Positions 1 to 8,676 of a DNA stretch of 64,000 nucleotides are shown piece after piece. This DNA is from an uncultured Alphaproteobacteria bacterium. GTDB taxonomy: Bacteria > Pseudomonadota > Alphaproteobacteria > Thalassobaculales > Thalassobaculaceae. The translations under genes and the position numbers were made by a program. The stretch is from assembly GCA_902629125.1 (NCBI GenBank), contig CACOPQ010000002.1, positions 1 to 64,000 on the forward strand, written 5' to 3'. Position 1 is the stretch's first letter, and the number at the start of each line of letters is the position of its first letter. Under the pieces are notes generated by a model. The model was given only the letters and a program-made list of their open reading frames with translations. It did no database searches and was not told the origin of the DNA.

Positions 1-1
1 C

Positions 2-223
2 AATATTTTAGACACGCTTCCCCAGTTTAGTTTTGAAGGAGAAGCTTACAAGGGTTACACAGAACAGGTAGATGGATCGATACCCTTGTATCGTTTCTTT
101 AATACTCAAACAGGTACTCATTTCTATACAGCAGCTGAAGCGGAAAAGGATAGTATCATCGAGAACTTATCCACCTTCAACTTTGAAGGTACTGCCTACT
201 GGGTAGATCCTGTAATGGGGTGA
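2..223 (+). CDS. C-terminal fragment of a DUF5648 domain protein (5' end outside window)
   Basis: An open frame runs in from the left edge and ends at TGA 221-223, giving 74 residues. It carries the aromatic-rich repeat typical of DUF5648 (PLYRFFNTQTGTHFYT, then a second FNFEGTAYWV half). This domain is usually found as a C-terminal module on large secreted or surface proteins, where it is probably a binding domain. Nothing upstream is visible, so the catalytic or structural part of the protein is unknown. The frame call is firm; the function is not. Confidence 0.75.
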   Translation, partial: NILDTLPQFSFEGEAYKGYTEQVDGSIPLYRFFNTQTGTHFYTAAEAEKDSIIENLSTFNFEGTAYWVDPVMG

Positions 224-278
224 TTCTTTTTTTGTTATTGCAGAATCAGTCCTGATTTTAGATGCGCAATTTGTTCTA

Positions 279-333
279 CATTCCAAGCCATATGATTGAC
301 ACAATGCTTGTGAATCAATGACTTGCGACACAT
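279..333 (+). repeat. Dispersed repeat copy A (possible protein-fragment remnant)
   Basis: About 55 bp that recur in inverted orientation at 8077-8131 with roughly six mismatches. The left flank (from about 263) recurs in direct orientation at 4212-4244. Read on the plus strand, the copy gives PSHMIDTMLVNQ followed by a stop; the copy at 8.1 kb read on the minus strand gives NPSHVIDAMLVNQW. The unit may therefore be the tail of a dead gene family rather than a non-coding repeat. I do not recognise the protein. Confidence 0.55.
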
Positions 334-393
334 AAAGTGGGGATTATGGTGCGGTTGAGTAGAGCGGTTCCTCAGCGCTGTAACAATCTCAAA

Positions 394-783
394 TCAATCT
401 AACGTGCCTAAATTATGCCTAAATTGTACACCCCACTTTTTATATTTTTTTACTGCTATCCAAATTAATGTGATCGGTTTTTGCACGGAGGAGTTGTTTG
501 TTACCCATTTGGCTTTGATCAAAAATACAGCAGAACTTTTACTTGCAACTACCTGCTTAACGTCTTCATGTTTTGTCATAACCCATTCTGGAAAAGTAGC
601 AAGTATAGTTTCCCAAGGCGCAGGGTATATATTCCTGTATTGCAAAGAATTTTCTACTGTAAGTGACGTTCCATTGAAATTTTGGTAAGTAAATGGGAAC
701 GACGTGGTATCAATGTAAGCAACAAGATCTCGATTATTAATAGCGGATTGATGTTTCTCTATTACTAATCTTGGAATATCCAT
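394..783 (-). CDS. Hypothetical protein, possibly NTF2/SnoaL-like fold
   Basis: A 129-aa soluble protein with no signal peptide or membrane segment. The pattern of an N-terminal helix (VIEKHQSAINNRDLVAYI), an aromatic FPFTYQNFNG strand, and later alternating strands ending in W-GVQFRHN resembles small NTF2-like proteins that bind ligands in a cone-shaped pocket. No catalytic residues can be assigned. The start ATG follows AAGGTG at a somewhat long spacing. It stands alone, read leftward, with a palindrome about 50 bp upstream. Confidence 0.55.
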   Translation of the reverse strand: MDIPRLVIEKHQSAINNRDLVAYIDTTSFPFTYQNFNGTSLTVENSLQYRNIYPAPWETILATFPEWVMTKHEDVKQVVASKSSAVFLIKAKWVTNNSSVQKPITLIWIAVKKYKKWGVQFRHNLGTLD

Positions 784-1122
784 AGTGCTTTTACACCTTT
801 TTGAGTCAGATTTTGAATGTTATTTAATAATGTCGTGCCCAGTTTGGGCACTCTTACTCAACTATTCATAGGTTTGTGTAAAACCCAATTCGATCTATAA
901 AATCTCCCTATTTGCACATGCATAAAAAAGAGCAACGTACCATGCTATTAGCCACCTAGAAATGGAAGCTATTGCCAATAATCACAGACGTATTTAGTCA
1001 AAGGTTTACACAATGATAAAAATTATTACTCGAGTCCAACATATTTCAGGTCCTGGCTTGTCAGATGTTTTTCTCCAAGGTCAAGACTGAGCATTTAAGT
1101 CCTATCATTTTTGGGTTTTGAA
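784..1122. other. Intergenic region between two divergent genes
   Basis: About 340 bp between a leftward small gene and the rightward TarD-like gene, so promoters for both should lie here. The only clear structure is a short perfect palindrome at 835-851. No RNA gene or extra coding frame was seen. Confidence 0.5.
835..851. promoter_or_regulatory. Perfect 7-bp inverted repeat, possible operator
   Basis: GTGCCCA-GTT-TGGGCAC is a perfect inverted repeat with a 3-nt centre in the divergent intergenic region, 52 bp upstream of the start codon of the leftward 129-aa gene. It could be a repressor site or a small hairpin. It lacks a T-run, so it is not an obvious terminator. Confidence 0.3.
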
Positions 1123-2286
1123 ATGAAGATTTTAAAGATTAAGGATATGACTTCGTCTATCGCCTCAAATATCTCCAACGCATTTATTGATTTTTCTCAA
1201 ATGACGTGTTCTGTGGTAGCAGTTATAACAGACCAATATCGTGACGGCGAGCAGGTTGTCGGATACGGGTTCAATTCAAACGGACGGTATGGTGTTAGCG
1301 GCCTTCTTAGAGAGCGCTTCTTACCTCGTATTAATTCGGCTTCTCCAGACGATCTTTTAAACGACAGTGCAGATAACCTAGATCCTTTTAAAATCTGGAA
1401 TATCCTAATGCAAAATGAAAAACCCGGAGGTCACGGTGAGCGATCAGTAGCAGTTGGTACTATTGATATGGCTATTTGGGATGCAGTATCCAAAATTGCA
1501 GAAAAACCGCTTTCTCAATTTTTAGCTGACTATTTTAATGGGGGAAACGCTGACACTAGTGTTTTTGTATACGCGGCTGGTGGGTATTATTACCCTGGGA
1601 AAAATGTTTTGGCATTGCAAGATGAACTCCGAGCGTACAAGGATCTTGGGTACCAAGTCCTAAAAATAAAAATTGGTGGAGCATCTCTGAAAGAAGATAT
1701 GGATCGAATTGAAGCGGCTCTGAAAATTTCTGGTGAAGGCAACTTATGCGTTGATGCGAATGGCCGTTTTAATATCGAGACTGCCTTGGAATACGCCAAA
1801 GAGTTAAAGAATTATAACCTTTTTTGGTATGAGGAACCTGGAGATCCTCTGGACTTTTATCTCCAATGTTGTTTGTCAGAGGAGTACGACCATCCATTAG
1901 CTACTGGAGAAAACCTGTTTTCGCACCAAGATGCTAGAAATTTGCTTCGTTATGGCGGGATGAAAGCCGATCGGGATTGGTTACAATTTGATTGTGCCTT
2001 AAGCTATGGTTTAGTTGAATACCTTAGAATACTCGACATTCTTAAAGAGTTTGGGTGGTCGAAACGTCGTGTTGTACCACACGGAGGGCATCAAATGTCT
2101 CTAAATATGGCAGCAGGACTTCAACTGGGAGGAAATGAATCTTACCCATATGTTTTTAAACCCTTTTGTGGCTTTGCAGATGATATTCAAGTCGAAGATG
2201 GTTTAGTCAAACTACCAAATATTCCAGGAATAGGGTTCGAAGCGAAATCTGAATTATTCTCAGTGATGCGACGATTATTAGAATAA
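1123..2286 (+). CDS. tarD: D-tartrate dehydratase-like enolase superfamily enzyme
   Basis: The protein (387 aa from ATG 1123) matches the Bradyrhizobium TarD type, which dehydrates D-tartrate to oxaloacetate. In the numbering of the 391-aa ORF, the KIK base motif is at 185-187. The metal-ligand segments are VDANGRF (D215), WYEE (E241) and ATGENLF (E267), and the second catalytic base is H324 in PHGGHQM. The LRYGG and FDCALSYG segments are also TarD-like. I prefer the ATG to the TTG at 1111 because TarD proteins begin at this point. The gene stands alone, with an aldehyde dehydrogenase converging on it. Substrate assignment rests on family resemblance. Confidence 0.82.
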   Translation: MKILKIKDMTSSIASNISNAFIDFSQMTCSVVAVITDQYRDGEQVVGYGFNSNGRYGVSGLLRERFLPRINSASPDDLLNDSADNLDPFKIWNILMQNEKPGGHGERSVAVGTIDMAIWDAVSKIAEKPLSQFLADYFNGGNADTSVFVYAAGGYYYPGKNVLALQDELRAYKDLGYQVLKIKIGGASLKEDMDRIEAALKISGEGNLCVDANGRFNIETALEYAKELKNYNLFWYEEPGDPLDFYLQCCLSEEYDHPLATGENLFSHQDARNLLRYGGMKADRDWLQFDCALSYGLVEYLRILDILKEFGWSKRRVVPHGGHQMSLNMAAGLQLGGNESYPYVFKPFCGFADDIQVEDGLVKLPNIPGIGFEAKSELFSVMRRLLE

Positions 2287-2450
2287 CCCAAATCATGGTA
2301 AATTATTGATATCAAAAATTTTTCAATGGGTTAGAATCATTTAGATCTGAATCTTGGTGAGGAAGGTGTCTACTTTATCCCTTTTTCCTGCACCAACAAA
2401 AAGTCTCCTACAAGCAATTACAGCAGGTTGCTATATCCGTGCGTTCTGCC

Positions 2451-2486
2451 AATAGGCACCAAACGATATATAGTTTGGTGCCTATT
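2451..2486. terminator. Long perfect hairpin between convergent genes
   Basis: A 14-bp perfect inverted repeat (AATAGGCACCAAAC and its complement) around an 8-nt AT-rich loop sits between the stop of the tarD-like gene and the stop of the convergent aldehyde dehydrogenase. There is no long T-run on either side. It is probably a bidirectional terminator or 3'-end stabiliser; an operator is less likely in this position. Confidence 0.55.
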
Positions 2487-2504
2487 CGGTATGCTTCGGT
2501 ATGT

Positions 2505-3950
2505 CTAGCTGGTTATATTCCATCCAGAAATAGCCTTCGTTTCTAAAAACTCCTCGAGCCCTTCAATGCCTCCTTCTCTACCATTTCCAGATTGTTTATA
2601 ACCCCCGAAGGGACTTCCCGCAGCTCGTGGAGCTCCATTGACTTGAACCATACCCGCCCGCAATTGACGAGCAACACGTTGGGTACGCTTGCTGTCACCA
2701 CTTTGCACATAGTCCGTGAGCCCATAACTCGTGTCATTTGAAATTTTTATAGCGTCGTCCTCATTGTCAAACGGTATCATCGAGAGAACTGGCCCAAATA
2801 TTTCTTCGCGAGCAATTTGCATATCATTGTTTACATCGGCAAATACAGTTGGTCTTACGAAATAACCTTTATTGAAGCCGTCAGGTCGGCCCAGACCACC
2901 TGCTATCAATCTTGCCCCTTCTTTTATGCCGGTATCTATGAGCCCTTGTACCTTATTATATTGCACTTCTGATACTAATGGGCCGATATGATTACCCATT
3001 AAGTTGGATTCGTTTACCTCCGTATTTTCGGCAGTTTTCTTGGCTATTTCGACAGCACTTTCATATACATCCCTCTGAACCAACATTCTTGTTGGAGCAT
3101 TGCAAGATTGCCCGGTGTTGTTAAAGCAGTGTAGCGCACCTCTTTTCACTGCTTTTTCTACATCGCAGTCTGAAAAAATTATGTTGGCGCCTTTTCCTCC
3201 TAATTCAAGGGATACCCTTTTAACACTATCAGCTGCCCCTTTAGTGACAGCAACTCCAGCTCTAGTTGATCCGGTGAAACTAACCATATCAATATCTGGG
3301 TGGCTACTCATAGCCTCTCCAACAGTTGGTCCGTCTCCATTTACAAGATTGAATACACCATTTGGAAAACCAGCGTCGTGCATCATCTCAGCAAACAAAA
3401 GTGACGACATAGGTGCTATCTCTGAAGGTTTCAAAACAACGGAACAACCAACAGCAACTGCAGGTACGACTTTCAAAGTCACCTGATTCATTGGCCAATT
3501 CCATGGCGTAATTAGTCCACAAACACCTATAGGCTCTCGTATTATAAACTCATCAGGCGTATCTTCCCTGAGAGGATGCTCAAATTTGAAGCTCTCTAGG
3601 GCCTTTATAAAAGCTTTAATATGACCTGCCCCTGCCGCTGTTTGAGCGTTTAAAGACAACTTTATTGGTGCTCCCATCTCCATGGATATAGCTTCCGCCA
3701 TGTCTTGTGAACGATCCTCATAGATAGTTAACAATTTCTTTATAACGCTAAGTCTTTCATCTAGATTGGTCGTGCTCCACGTCTCGAAAGCATTTTTTGC
3801 TGCCAAAACCGCGTCGTCTAAGTCTCTTTTTGTTCCTAGTGAGATTATAGCGAATGCTTCTTCGCTGGATGGGTTTACCACTGGGAAGTCATTTTTTACA
3901 TGTGGGGGCACCCACTTGCCATCAATATAAAAATCCGTTTTCTGCAACAT
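2505..3950 (-). CDS. Aldehyde dehydrogenase family protein (NAD(P)-dependent)
   Basis: A full-length ALDH (481 aa from the chosen start) that oxidises an aldehyde to its acid in the cytoplasm. Numbered from that start, the visible motifs are PWNWP with N151, VLKPSE, the nucleotide-binding FTGSTRAG near 225, general base E249 in LELGGK, catalytic C283 in GQSCNAPTR, and EEIFGPVL. I chose the internal ATG at 3948-3950 because GGAG lies six bases upstream of it, whereas the two ATGs further upstream lack a good site. The substrate cannot be told from the sequence. It converges on the tarD-like gene and stands alone. Confidence 0.88.
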   Translation of the reverse strand: MLQKTDFYIDGKWVPPHVKNDFPVVNPSSEEAFAIISLGTKRDLDDAVLAAKNAFETWSTTNLDERLSVIKKLLTIYEDRSQDMAEAISMEMGAPIKLSLNAQTAAGAGHIKAFIKALESFKFEHPLREDTPDEFIIREPIGVCGLITPWNWPMNQVTLKVVPAVAVGCSVVLKPSEIAPMSSLLFAEMMHDAGFPNGVFNLVNGDGPTVGEAMSSHPDIDMVSFTGSTRAGVAVTKGAADSVKRVSLELGGKGANIIFSDCDVEKAVKRGALHCFNNTGQSCNAPTRMLVQRDVYESAVEIAKKTAENTEVNESNLMGNHIGPLVSEVQYNKVQGLIDTGIKEGARLIAGGLGRPDGFNKGYFVRPTVFADVNNDMQIAREEIFGPVLSMIPFDNEDDAIKISNDTSYGLTDYVQSGDSKRTQRVARQLRAGMVQVNGAPRAAGSPFGGYKQSGNGREGGIEGLEEFLETKAISGWNITS

Positions 3951-4525
3951 CTCGATCTCCAAACATTTCATTCCCAATTAATAGGGATAAGTTTATCAAA
4001 CCATACACGCAACTGCGAACGATTCGCAATACCTTAAACTTCTTTTGATCAGTTAGGGACAAAGTGACTAAAGCATGCGACTAAATTTTTAAAGGTCTTG
4101 ACAAATTTAAACCTCATTTCATGATCCATAGGGTGTTTTTTTATACAAAACAATAAAACCGGGTGGAGTTTCATACATCACAATGTAGCACAGATAGCGG
4201 CTCTTTTTTGTTGCGCAATTTGTTCTACACTTCAAGCCACTTGATCAGACTCTAAGATGACCTAAGCTATTGATAATACCTATATCCAAATGAGATTGGT
4301 GCATTCGTAAGGTAAATACCCACGCCATTCGCACGATTAACTAGTACCAATAACACCTTCCTGATTGAAACATATATACGTAAATTATCTCTATGTATTT
4401 TGGTGGGCTATAAACGAATGTAAAAAAAATCAGGCAAATATCTACTCAATAAAATGGTATATAAAATTTCATCTGATGAATTCCGGCTAATAAAAGTGAT
4501 CAATAAAAAAATAACCAAACAAAGA
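3951..4525. other. Long AT-rich intergenic region
   Basis: About 575 bp with no convincing open frame. It contains dispersed repeat copy C (4212-4244) and borders the dead VOC gene to its right. The rest probably represents decayed sequence. Confidence 0.45.
4212..4244 (+). repeat. Dispersed repeat copy C (short)
   Basis: TGCGCAATTTGTTCTACA followed by a diverged CAAGCCA segment repeats the sequence at 263-295 in the same orientation. Both read as RNLFY-x-x-SH on the plus strand, so they may be homologous protein-tail remnants. The flanks differ. Confidence 0.5.
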
Positions 4526-4800
4526 TTAGATAAGTTCGATACTTAATCCATCAGGAGCTGCCACATAGAAAATATAAAGCTCAGAATAAAGTCCCATGAT
4601 TCAACAATGAAAAGAACTCCTTTTTCCCGAAAATTTTCAATAATTCTGCAGGTCTCCGGTGTAGGTGAAACCAAAATGATCAACACCCCATCCATATATG
4701 ACTAGAAAATTTATCGATTTACTCTCTATCCAAAGGATGTCGGTGATTTCTTCTAAAACGCTTATCGCTAATTATGAGTTGCATACCAACTAATCTTACA
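4526..4800 (-). pseudogene. Decayed VOC/glyoxalase-family gene, paralogue of the gene at 12.1 kb
   Basis: Minus-strand translation in shifting frames gives VRL-GMQLIIS, IDKFSSH, VDHFGFTYTGDL and YVAAPDGLSIELI. These align in order with the intact 140-aa VOC protein at 12066-12488 (NVRLGSLQLIIRG, FDKFSSH, MDHFAFIYNGDL, YVAAPDGVSIELI). At least three stop codons and frame changes interrupt it, and the N-terminal third is missing or unrecognisable. The stop is at 4526-4528. It is a clear dead copy, and the surrounding DNA has no other gene on this strand. Confidence 0.75.
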
Positions 4801-4869
4801 TTTATCGTGTGTCAGCTATGACTTGGAGTATGGAACAAAATTTACTATCCAAGAATGAAAGGATTTATG

Positions 4870-5055
4870 ATGGCGGGAGATAAGATTGAGCATACCTTTG
4901 AAATACAGGAGGATGCTATAAAAATGCTAGATGAGGCTGTCGAAAAGCATAACTTAGAAAGTAGAGACAAGGCATTACGTTGTCTTTTAGATTACTGCGC
5001 AGAAGATGGCGATTGGGAAGATATTTTTGAAACAGTTCGGTGTCTACGTTGTTAG
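4870..5055 (+). CDS. Small hypothetical protein, possibly ribbon-helix-helix-like
   Basis: About 61-66 aa, acidic. It has a short beta segment (HTFEIQEDAIKMLDEAVEKHN) followed by a helix, SRDKALRCLLDY, which resembles the RHH antitoxin or Arc-type layout. Three cysteines occur near the C-terminus. AAAGGA lies six bases before the ATG at 4870, so I use this start instead of 4855 or 4867. No partner gene is adjacent. It may be an orphan regulator in decaying DNA. Confidence 0.45.
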   Translation: MAGDKIEHTFEIQEDAIKMLDEAVEKHNLESRDKALRCLLDYCAEDGDWEDIFETVRCLRC

Positions 5056-5106
5056 CAGGCTTAGTGTATAATCGTAACGTTTAAATTTCGGTTAATTTAA
5101 AAATTA

Positions 5107-5565
5107 TCAAATTTTTCTTGGAGTTGCGAGTGTGTCATCAGCATTCAAACGGTGCTCATGAAAAACCGTATCTGTCAAGTTGTAGCATATCCAAGGAAGT
5201 GCTTCATTACTGTAGTAATGCATTGATACTTCGATTTTCTCAGGCTGATCCAGTGTGCCAATATTAATAACCTGCAGTTCCGGGAATCTTTCTAGAGTTG
5301 AACCGATACCGGTACCACACTTACCACAAAAGCTAGGCCATAGTGCTCGCCCATGTTCGGGAATTATGTGCTTATAGGTGGATAAAGTATCGCCACTTAT
5401 CTTGAATGATGAACGATTTACACCGATTGCGCTTCTAAATGCTGCACCAGTGGCTTTCTTACAAAAATTACAATGACAAGCGTAAGACCGTAATATTGGA
5501 CCTATAAATTCGTACCTTATAGAGCCACATAGACAGCCCCCTTCGAGAAAAAAATCAGTCATCAC
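5107..5565 (-). CDS. GFA family zinc protein (glutathione-dependent formaldehyde-activating enzyme-like)
   Basis: A 152-aa member of the GFA/CENP-V fold. Its zinc-binding cysteines are visible as GGCLCGSIRYE (CxC), CHCNFCKK (CxxC) and FCGKCGTGI (CxxC). Relatives bind two zinc ions, and one characterised member joins glutathione to formaldehyde, but most have no known substrate. The start is one of two tandem ATGs. Downstream of a truncated second GFA-like copy on the same strand. The family call is strong; the reaction is not assigned. Confidence 0.82.
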   Translation of the reverse strand: MMTDFFLEGGCLCGSIRYEFIGPILRSYACHCNFCKKATGAAFRSAIGVNRSSFKISGDTLSTYKHIIPEHGRALWPSFCGKCGTGIGSTLERFPELQVINIGTLDQPEKIEVSMHYYSNEALPWICYNLTDTVFHEHRLNADDTLATPRKI

Positions 5566-5600
5566 TTGCTCCAGATATTCTCAACATTTAAGCCATCCAA

Positions 5601-5938
5601 TCATACAAACCTTTTCCCTTTTTCGAGATTCAATATCTCTGGCTCTCCTAGAGAATTAACAAACTCCGTAAAATTTATCCCTTTTAAAGGATCTGTACGT
5701 TTCTTGAACGTATTTGAAACAACGGACTTAAATCGCCTTCTCTCTTGTTTATAGTCAAAGGGATAAAAAAGAAATACGTCATCGTCAGGAGGCAACTCAT
5801 AGTCTTTGGGATAATCTTTCATAAATAGTATCGCTGTTAATAGTACTGATAAATCGCACTCAGCAACACAATGTTTTGGGAAAATATAAAAAACATTACT
5901 TTGATAAGCAGGATGGTCTAGGTCTTAACCTGGTCAGA
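5601..5938 (-). pseudogene. 5'-truncated copy of the GFA-like gene at 7.2-7.8 kb
   Basis: From DHPAYQSNVF onward this frame matches the C-terminal part of the 204-aa protein at 7234-7848 through to the shared LEKGKRF end. The N-terminal half with the zinc cysteines is absent. The homology stops abruptly at about 5938, where the 3' end of the 285-aa membrane-anchored gene takes over. An internal ATG at 5820-5822 would give 73 residues, but these lack the metal site. It looks like a duplication remnant and is unlikely to be functional. Confidence 0.65.
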
Positions 5939-6753
5939 TCATCCATTAATTTACGAGGATCAATCCTTTTTCTCGGCCACAGATCCCTTGGTAAAAAATC
6001 GTCTGCGGAAGCGTTAGATATTGACCGATATTTTGCAACGAGTTCTATATACTCATCGAACTTACGGACACAGTCATTATAGCTTACGTCCTGATTCAAA
6101 AGTGACACAAAAATACTTTGGTAAAATCTACGTATATTGTCATCTTCGAGGTAGAAGCGCTCATAGCCAGTGTCTTTTATCTTTTCAAACAAGCAAATGA
6201 TTAAGCCAAGCGAATCTTTTTTATCGCTATGCTTCATGGTCACTTCCAGCCATTCACCTTTAAGTGAAGTGGTTTTGGTGTCTTCTATTTCTTCCCTTAT
6301 TGCTAATTCAGCAAAAGCTGATGCAGCGGATAGATTAATGATATCCTGTCTTTTAATTTCTTCTGCGAGGTCAGAAAAATTTTTACAACACCTGTTTAAA
6401 CTTTTTTTGATAATTGATTCCGCTAGCAGTTGCTCTTGTATTATTTGATGATCACGAGTCTTTGGTGAAGTATTTGCTGATGGAATCGGAATTCCAGTAC
6501 TGTACCCTTGTGACCTTAATTCGGTATTCACAGCTAGGGTGATTTCTGTTTTATCAACACCTGAAAGAAATTTGTCTGTCTTCGCAGTTTCGTAGATAAC
6601 TTTTTTTATGATGGATAAATTCTGCTGAAAAATATGCTCAACGTTTTCTGCCTTATATCGATTTTTGATTTTGTTAGTAGCATATAACGCTATATAGATG
6701 ACTAACAAAATTGGAGCTAAAAAATAAATTTGCTCCAATAAAAATTTTTCCAT
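5896..6753 (-). CDS. Membrane-anchored hypothetical protein
   Basis: About 285 aa from ATG 6751-6753, which is preceded by AGGGA at five bases. The frame extends to a TTG at 6864, but that start lacks support. One N-terminal transmembrane helix (around FLAPILLVIYIALYA) is followed by a mostly helical, charged cytosolic domain with long amphipathic stretches and no recognisable motif. Its last residues (PSCLSK and stop) are read from the out-of-frame duplicated GFA-like DNA. The native C-terminus has therefore been replaced and the gene may be truncated. Function unknown. Confidence 0.55.
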   Translation of the reverse strand: MEKFLLEQIYFLAPILLVIYIALYATNKIKNRYKAENVEHIFQQNLSIIKKVIYETAKTDKFLSGVDKTEITLAVNTELRSQGYSTGIPIPSANTSPKTRDHQIIQEQLLAESIIKKSLNRCCKNFSDLAEEIKRQDIINLSAASAFAELAIREEIEDTKTTSLKGEWLEVTMKHSDKKDSLGLIICLFEKIKDTGYERFYLEDDNIRRFYQSIFVSLLNQDVSYNDCVRKFDEYIELVAKYRSISNASADDFLPRDLWPRKRIDPRKLMDDLTRLRPRPSCLSK

Positions 6754-7233
6754 TATTTCCCTAGCTCTTGTTATTCGAAATGTGTCTACACAAAAACATA
6801 TTATAAGAAAGCCAAGGAACAAGCCTAGTTGGACGTTAACAGGGCTAAATAAGGCTAATAACAATCATTTTCGTTTCCAAAATGCATTTAAGCCGCGAAC
6901 TGATCCGCTTGCAGGGGTAAACTTTTCGGCCTTATAACTTCGTGGAACGACAAGTATGTTAGATCATGAAGAGGGGAGACGGTTTAAATGACTTGATTAC
7001 TTAAATAAGTCGGAACTCGTCTTATAAAGTAAAAGATACCGCTTGATTAGGTCAGGTATTTATCTGAATTATTGTATATTAGTGTGTGCCCGCCAACATA
7101 CGAGTAGAATATGTCTAATTATATTTTGGTGCAGTACATAATGCATAACAAATCTTCAGATAAACACCCGTATAATAGAGACGGTATTTATCAATTTATC
7201 ATGAGAATCCCAGTAGATCTGAGTGATCAATTA
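6754..7233. other. Intergenic region containing a 56-bp repeat
   Basis: About 480 bp. Apart from the 56-bp repeat at 7103-7158 I see only a 32-codon minus-strand frame ending near 6866 (tail NAFWKRK) with no start codon, perhaps another gene-end relic. No RNA gene was recognised. Confidence 0.4.
7103..7158 (+). repeat. 56-bp repeat, inverted partner of 18754-18809
   Basis: AGTAGAATAT onward to AAATCTTCA is present again in reverse complement at 18754-18809 with a single A/G difference. Homology stops sharply on both sides. The partner lies about 40 bp from the 3' end of the tRNA-Leu gene. The pair brackets the accessory region and could recombine. Confidence 0.8.
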
Positions 7234-7848
7234 TTAAAACCTTTTTCCCTTTTCCAGACCTAATATCTTCGGCGTTCCAAGTGAGTCGATTAACGCCGTA
7301 AAGTTTATCCCTTTAAGTGGATCAGTGCGTTGCTTAAATGTATTCGCGACGGTTGGCAGAGAACGAAATCTATTCCGTTCCTGGTTATATTCAAAAGAAT
7401 AAAATAGAGGGACATCATCCTCAGGAGGTGGCTCATATTCCTTGGGGTAATCTTTCATAAATAGTATTGCTGTTAACGGTACTGATAAATCACATTCAGC
7501 AACACAATGCTTTGGGAAAATCAAAAAGACATTACTTTGATAAGCAGGGTGGTCTACCGCTATGACGGACCAACATTGATTACAATACAAACGAGTAGAC
7601 CTTCCGTCTTCACGAAGCTTATAAGCGCTCATAAACTCTTTGCCTTTGGTGGAGATAATATCAGCAGGGATATAATAACCGTGAGGTAACTGATCTGGTA
7701 TCACTGCGCTCTTAGCTGCCCTCCATTCAATACCTTGTCGACAGTCTTCGCAACCACAGCGAAAGTATTGTACTGCACGATTATCTGCTACGGTTATTTC
7801 GCACTTACCACAGTTGCAGCCAATAGTGCCAGATTGAAGATTTGACAT
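7234..7848 (-). CDS. GFA-like cysteine-rich zinc protein with C-terminal extension
   Basis: A 204-aa protein. The N-terminal half has the cysteine pattern of the GFA/CENP-V fold: GCNCGKC, RCGCEDC and a later CNQCW. The C-terminal half is a separate extension rich in Pro, Asp and Phe (KEYEPPPEDD, FKQRTDPLKGINF). AAGGAA precedes the ATG. A truncated, diverged copy of the C-terminal part lies at 5601-5938 in the same orientation. The two copies are roughly 70 percent identical in that part by eye, so the duplication is not recent. Substrate unknown. Confidence 0.7.
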   Translation of the reverse strand: MSNLQSGTIGCNCGKCEITVADNRAVQYFRCGCEDCRQGIEWRAAKSAVIPDQLPHGYYIPADIISTKGKEFMSAYKLREDGRSTRLYCNQCWSVIAVDHPAYQSNVFLIFPKHCVAECDLSVPLTAILFMKDYPKEYEPPPEDDVPLFYSFEYNQERNRFRSLPTVANTFKQRTDPLKGINFTALIDSLGTPKILGLEKGKRF

Positions 7849-8676
7849 ATACAGTTTCCTTCATTAACTGACCACGAAATTGTTAATTAGGTTCACAACC
7901 CCATCTATTAGGGTCCAGATCGATGAAATGGCATCCATAAACTCTATCACTCTTTACTTCCTGTCAAAGTACTTGCAATCACATATATATGATAAAACTT
8001 ATCCAGTTTTATGTTGATAGTACGCAACTAGTTGAATAATTATATTTCATCCAGCTAGCGACGCACCACAGTCGGAATGTGTCGCAAACCATTGATTCAC
8101 AAGCATTGCGTCAATCACGTGGCTTGGGTTGAACGCATGTCCGGCAACTGAAGTAAAAAAACATGAAGACTATTATAAATCTTCTAAATAGTTTAGCCGC
8201 AAGTGACAGGTCATCGGTGGTAATTACATTGTTTTGATGCAACGATACCTTGATTATTGGCTTTCAAATCCCACGTTGTTATCTATGTTATTTAGCTGTG
8301 GTCGGGATCAAAAAGTCTTATGTTAAACCTTATCATGATTTTTTCATCAGCTGACGATCAAACCAAAAAAAAGCTTATCTATATAAAGAACATTTGCGCC
8401 CGTAAACATATGCTAGAGCAGAAACTAATTAAGCCGGTAAATAAGGTTTACTATTCAAAACATAGCCTCTTAGATAGAAATATCATTTGATATATAACGT
8501 TTTAACGAATGGTCCTATTAATACAATTCTTTGCTACGAGTTTACAAATTGGGATAGCGCTACCAAATTTGCAGAAAGAATTCCATAAAACTCAACTAAA
8601 TGAGGTTTAACGGACCTTTTGGAGGATTTTTTAAGCATGGATAATCTAATTAAAATTAATAAAAGGGTCGCGTTTT
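7849..8676. other. Long intergenic region upstream of ferrochelatase
   Basis: About 830 bp with no supported gene. It holds dispersed repeat copy B (8077-8131) and short minus-strand open fragments that lack starts. The promoter for hemH is expected near the right end, but I cannot point to it with confidence. Confidence 0.45.
8077..8131 (-). repeat. Dispersed repeat copy B (inverted relative to copy A)
   Basis: Reverse complement of 279-333 with about six mismatches. On the minus strand it reads NPSHVIDAMLVNQWFATHSD with an open frame for about 35 codons. This is longer than copy A, which stops after VNQ. It may be the best-preserved tail of an unidentified, otherwise deleted gene. Confidence 0.55.

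Noticed and set aside
344-356. TTATGGTGCGG resembles the end of tRNA-Leu (TTAATGGTGCGG), a possible attachment site remnant.
   Set aside because: Only about ten bases match and the similarity does not extend into the T arm, so chance is likely.
3100-3486. 128-aa plus-strand ORF inside the aldehyde dehydrogenase gene.
   Set aside because: It is antisense to a full-length conserved enzyme and has low-complexity, shadow-type composition.
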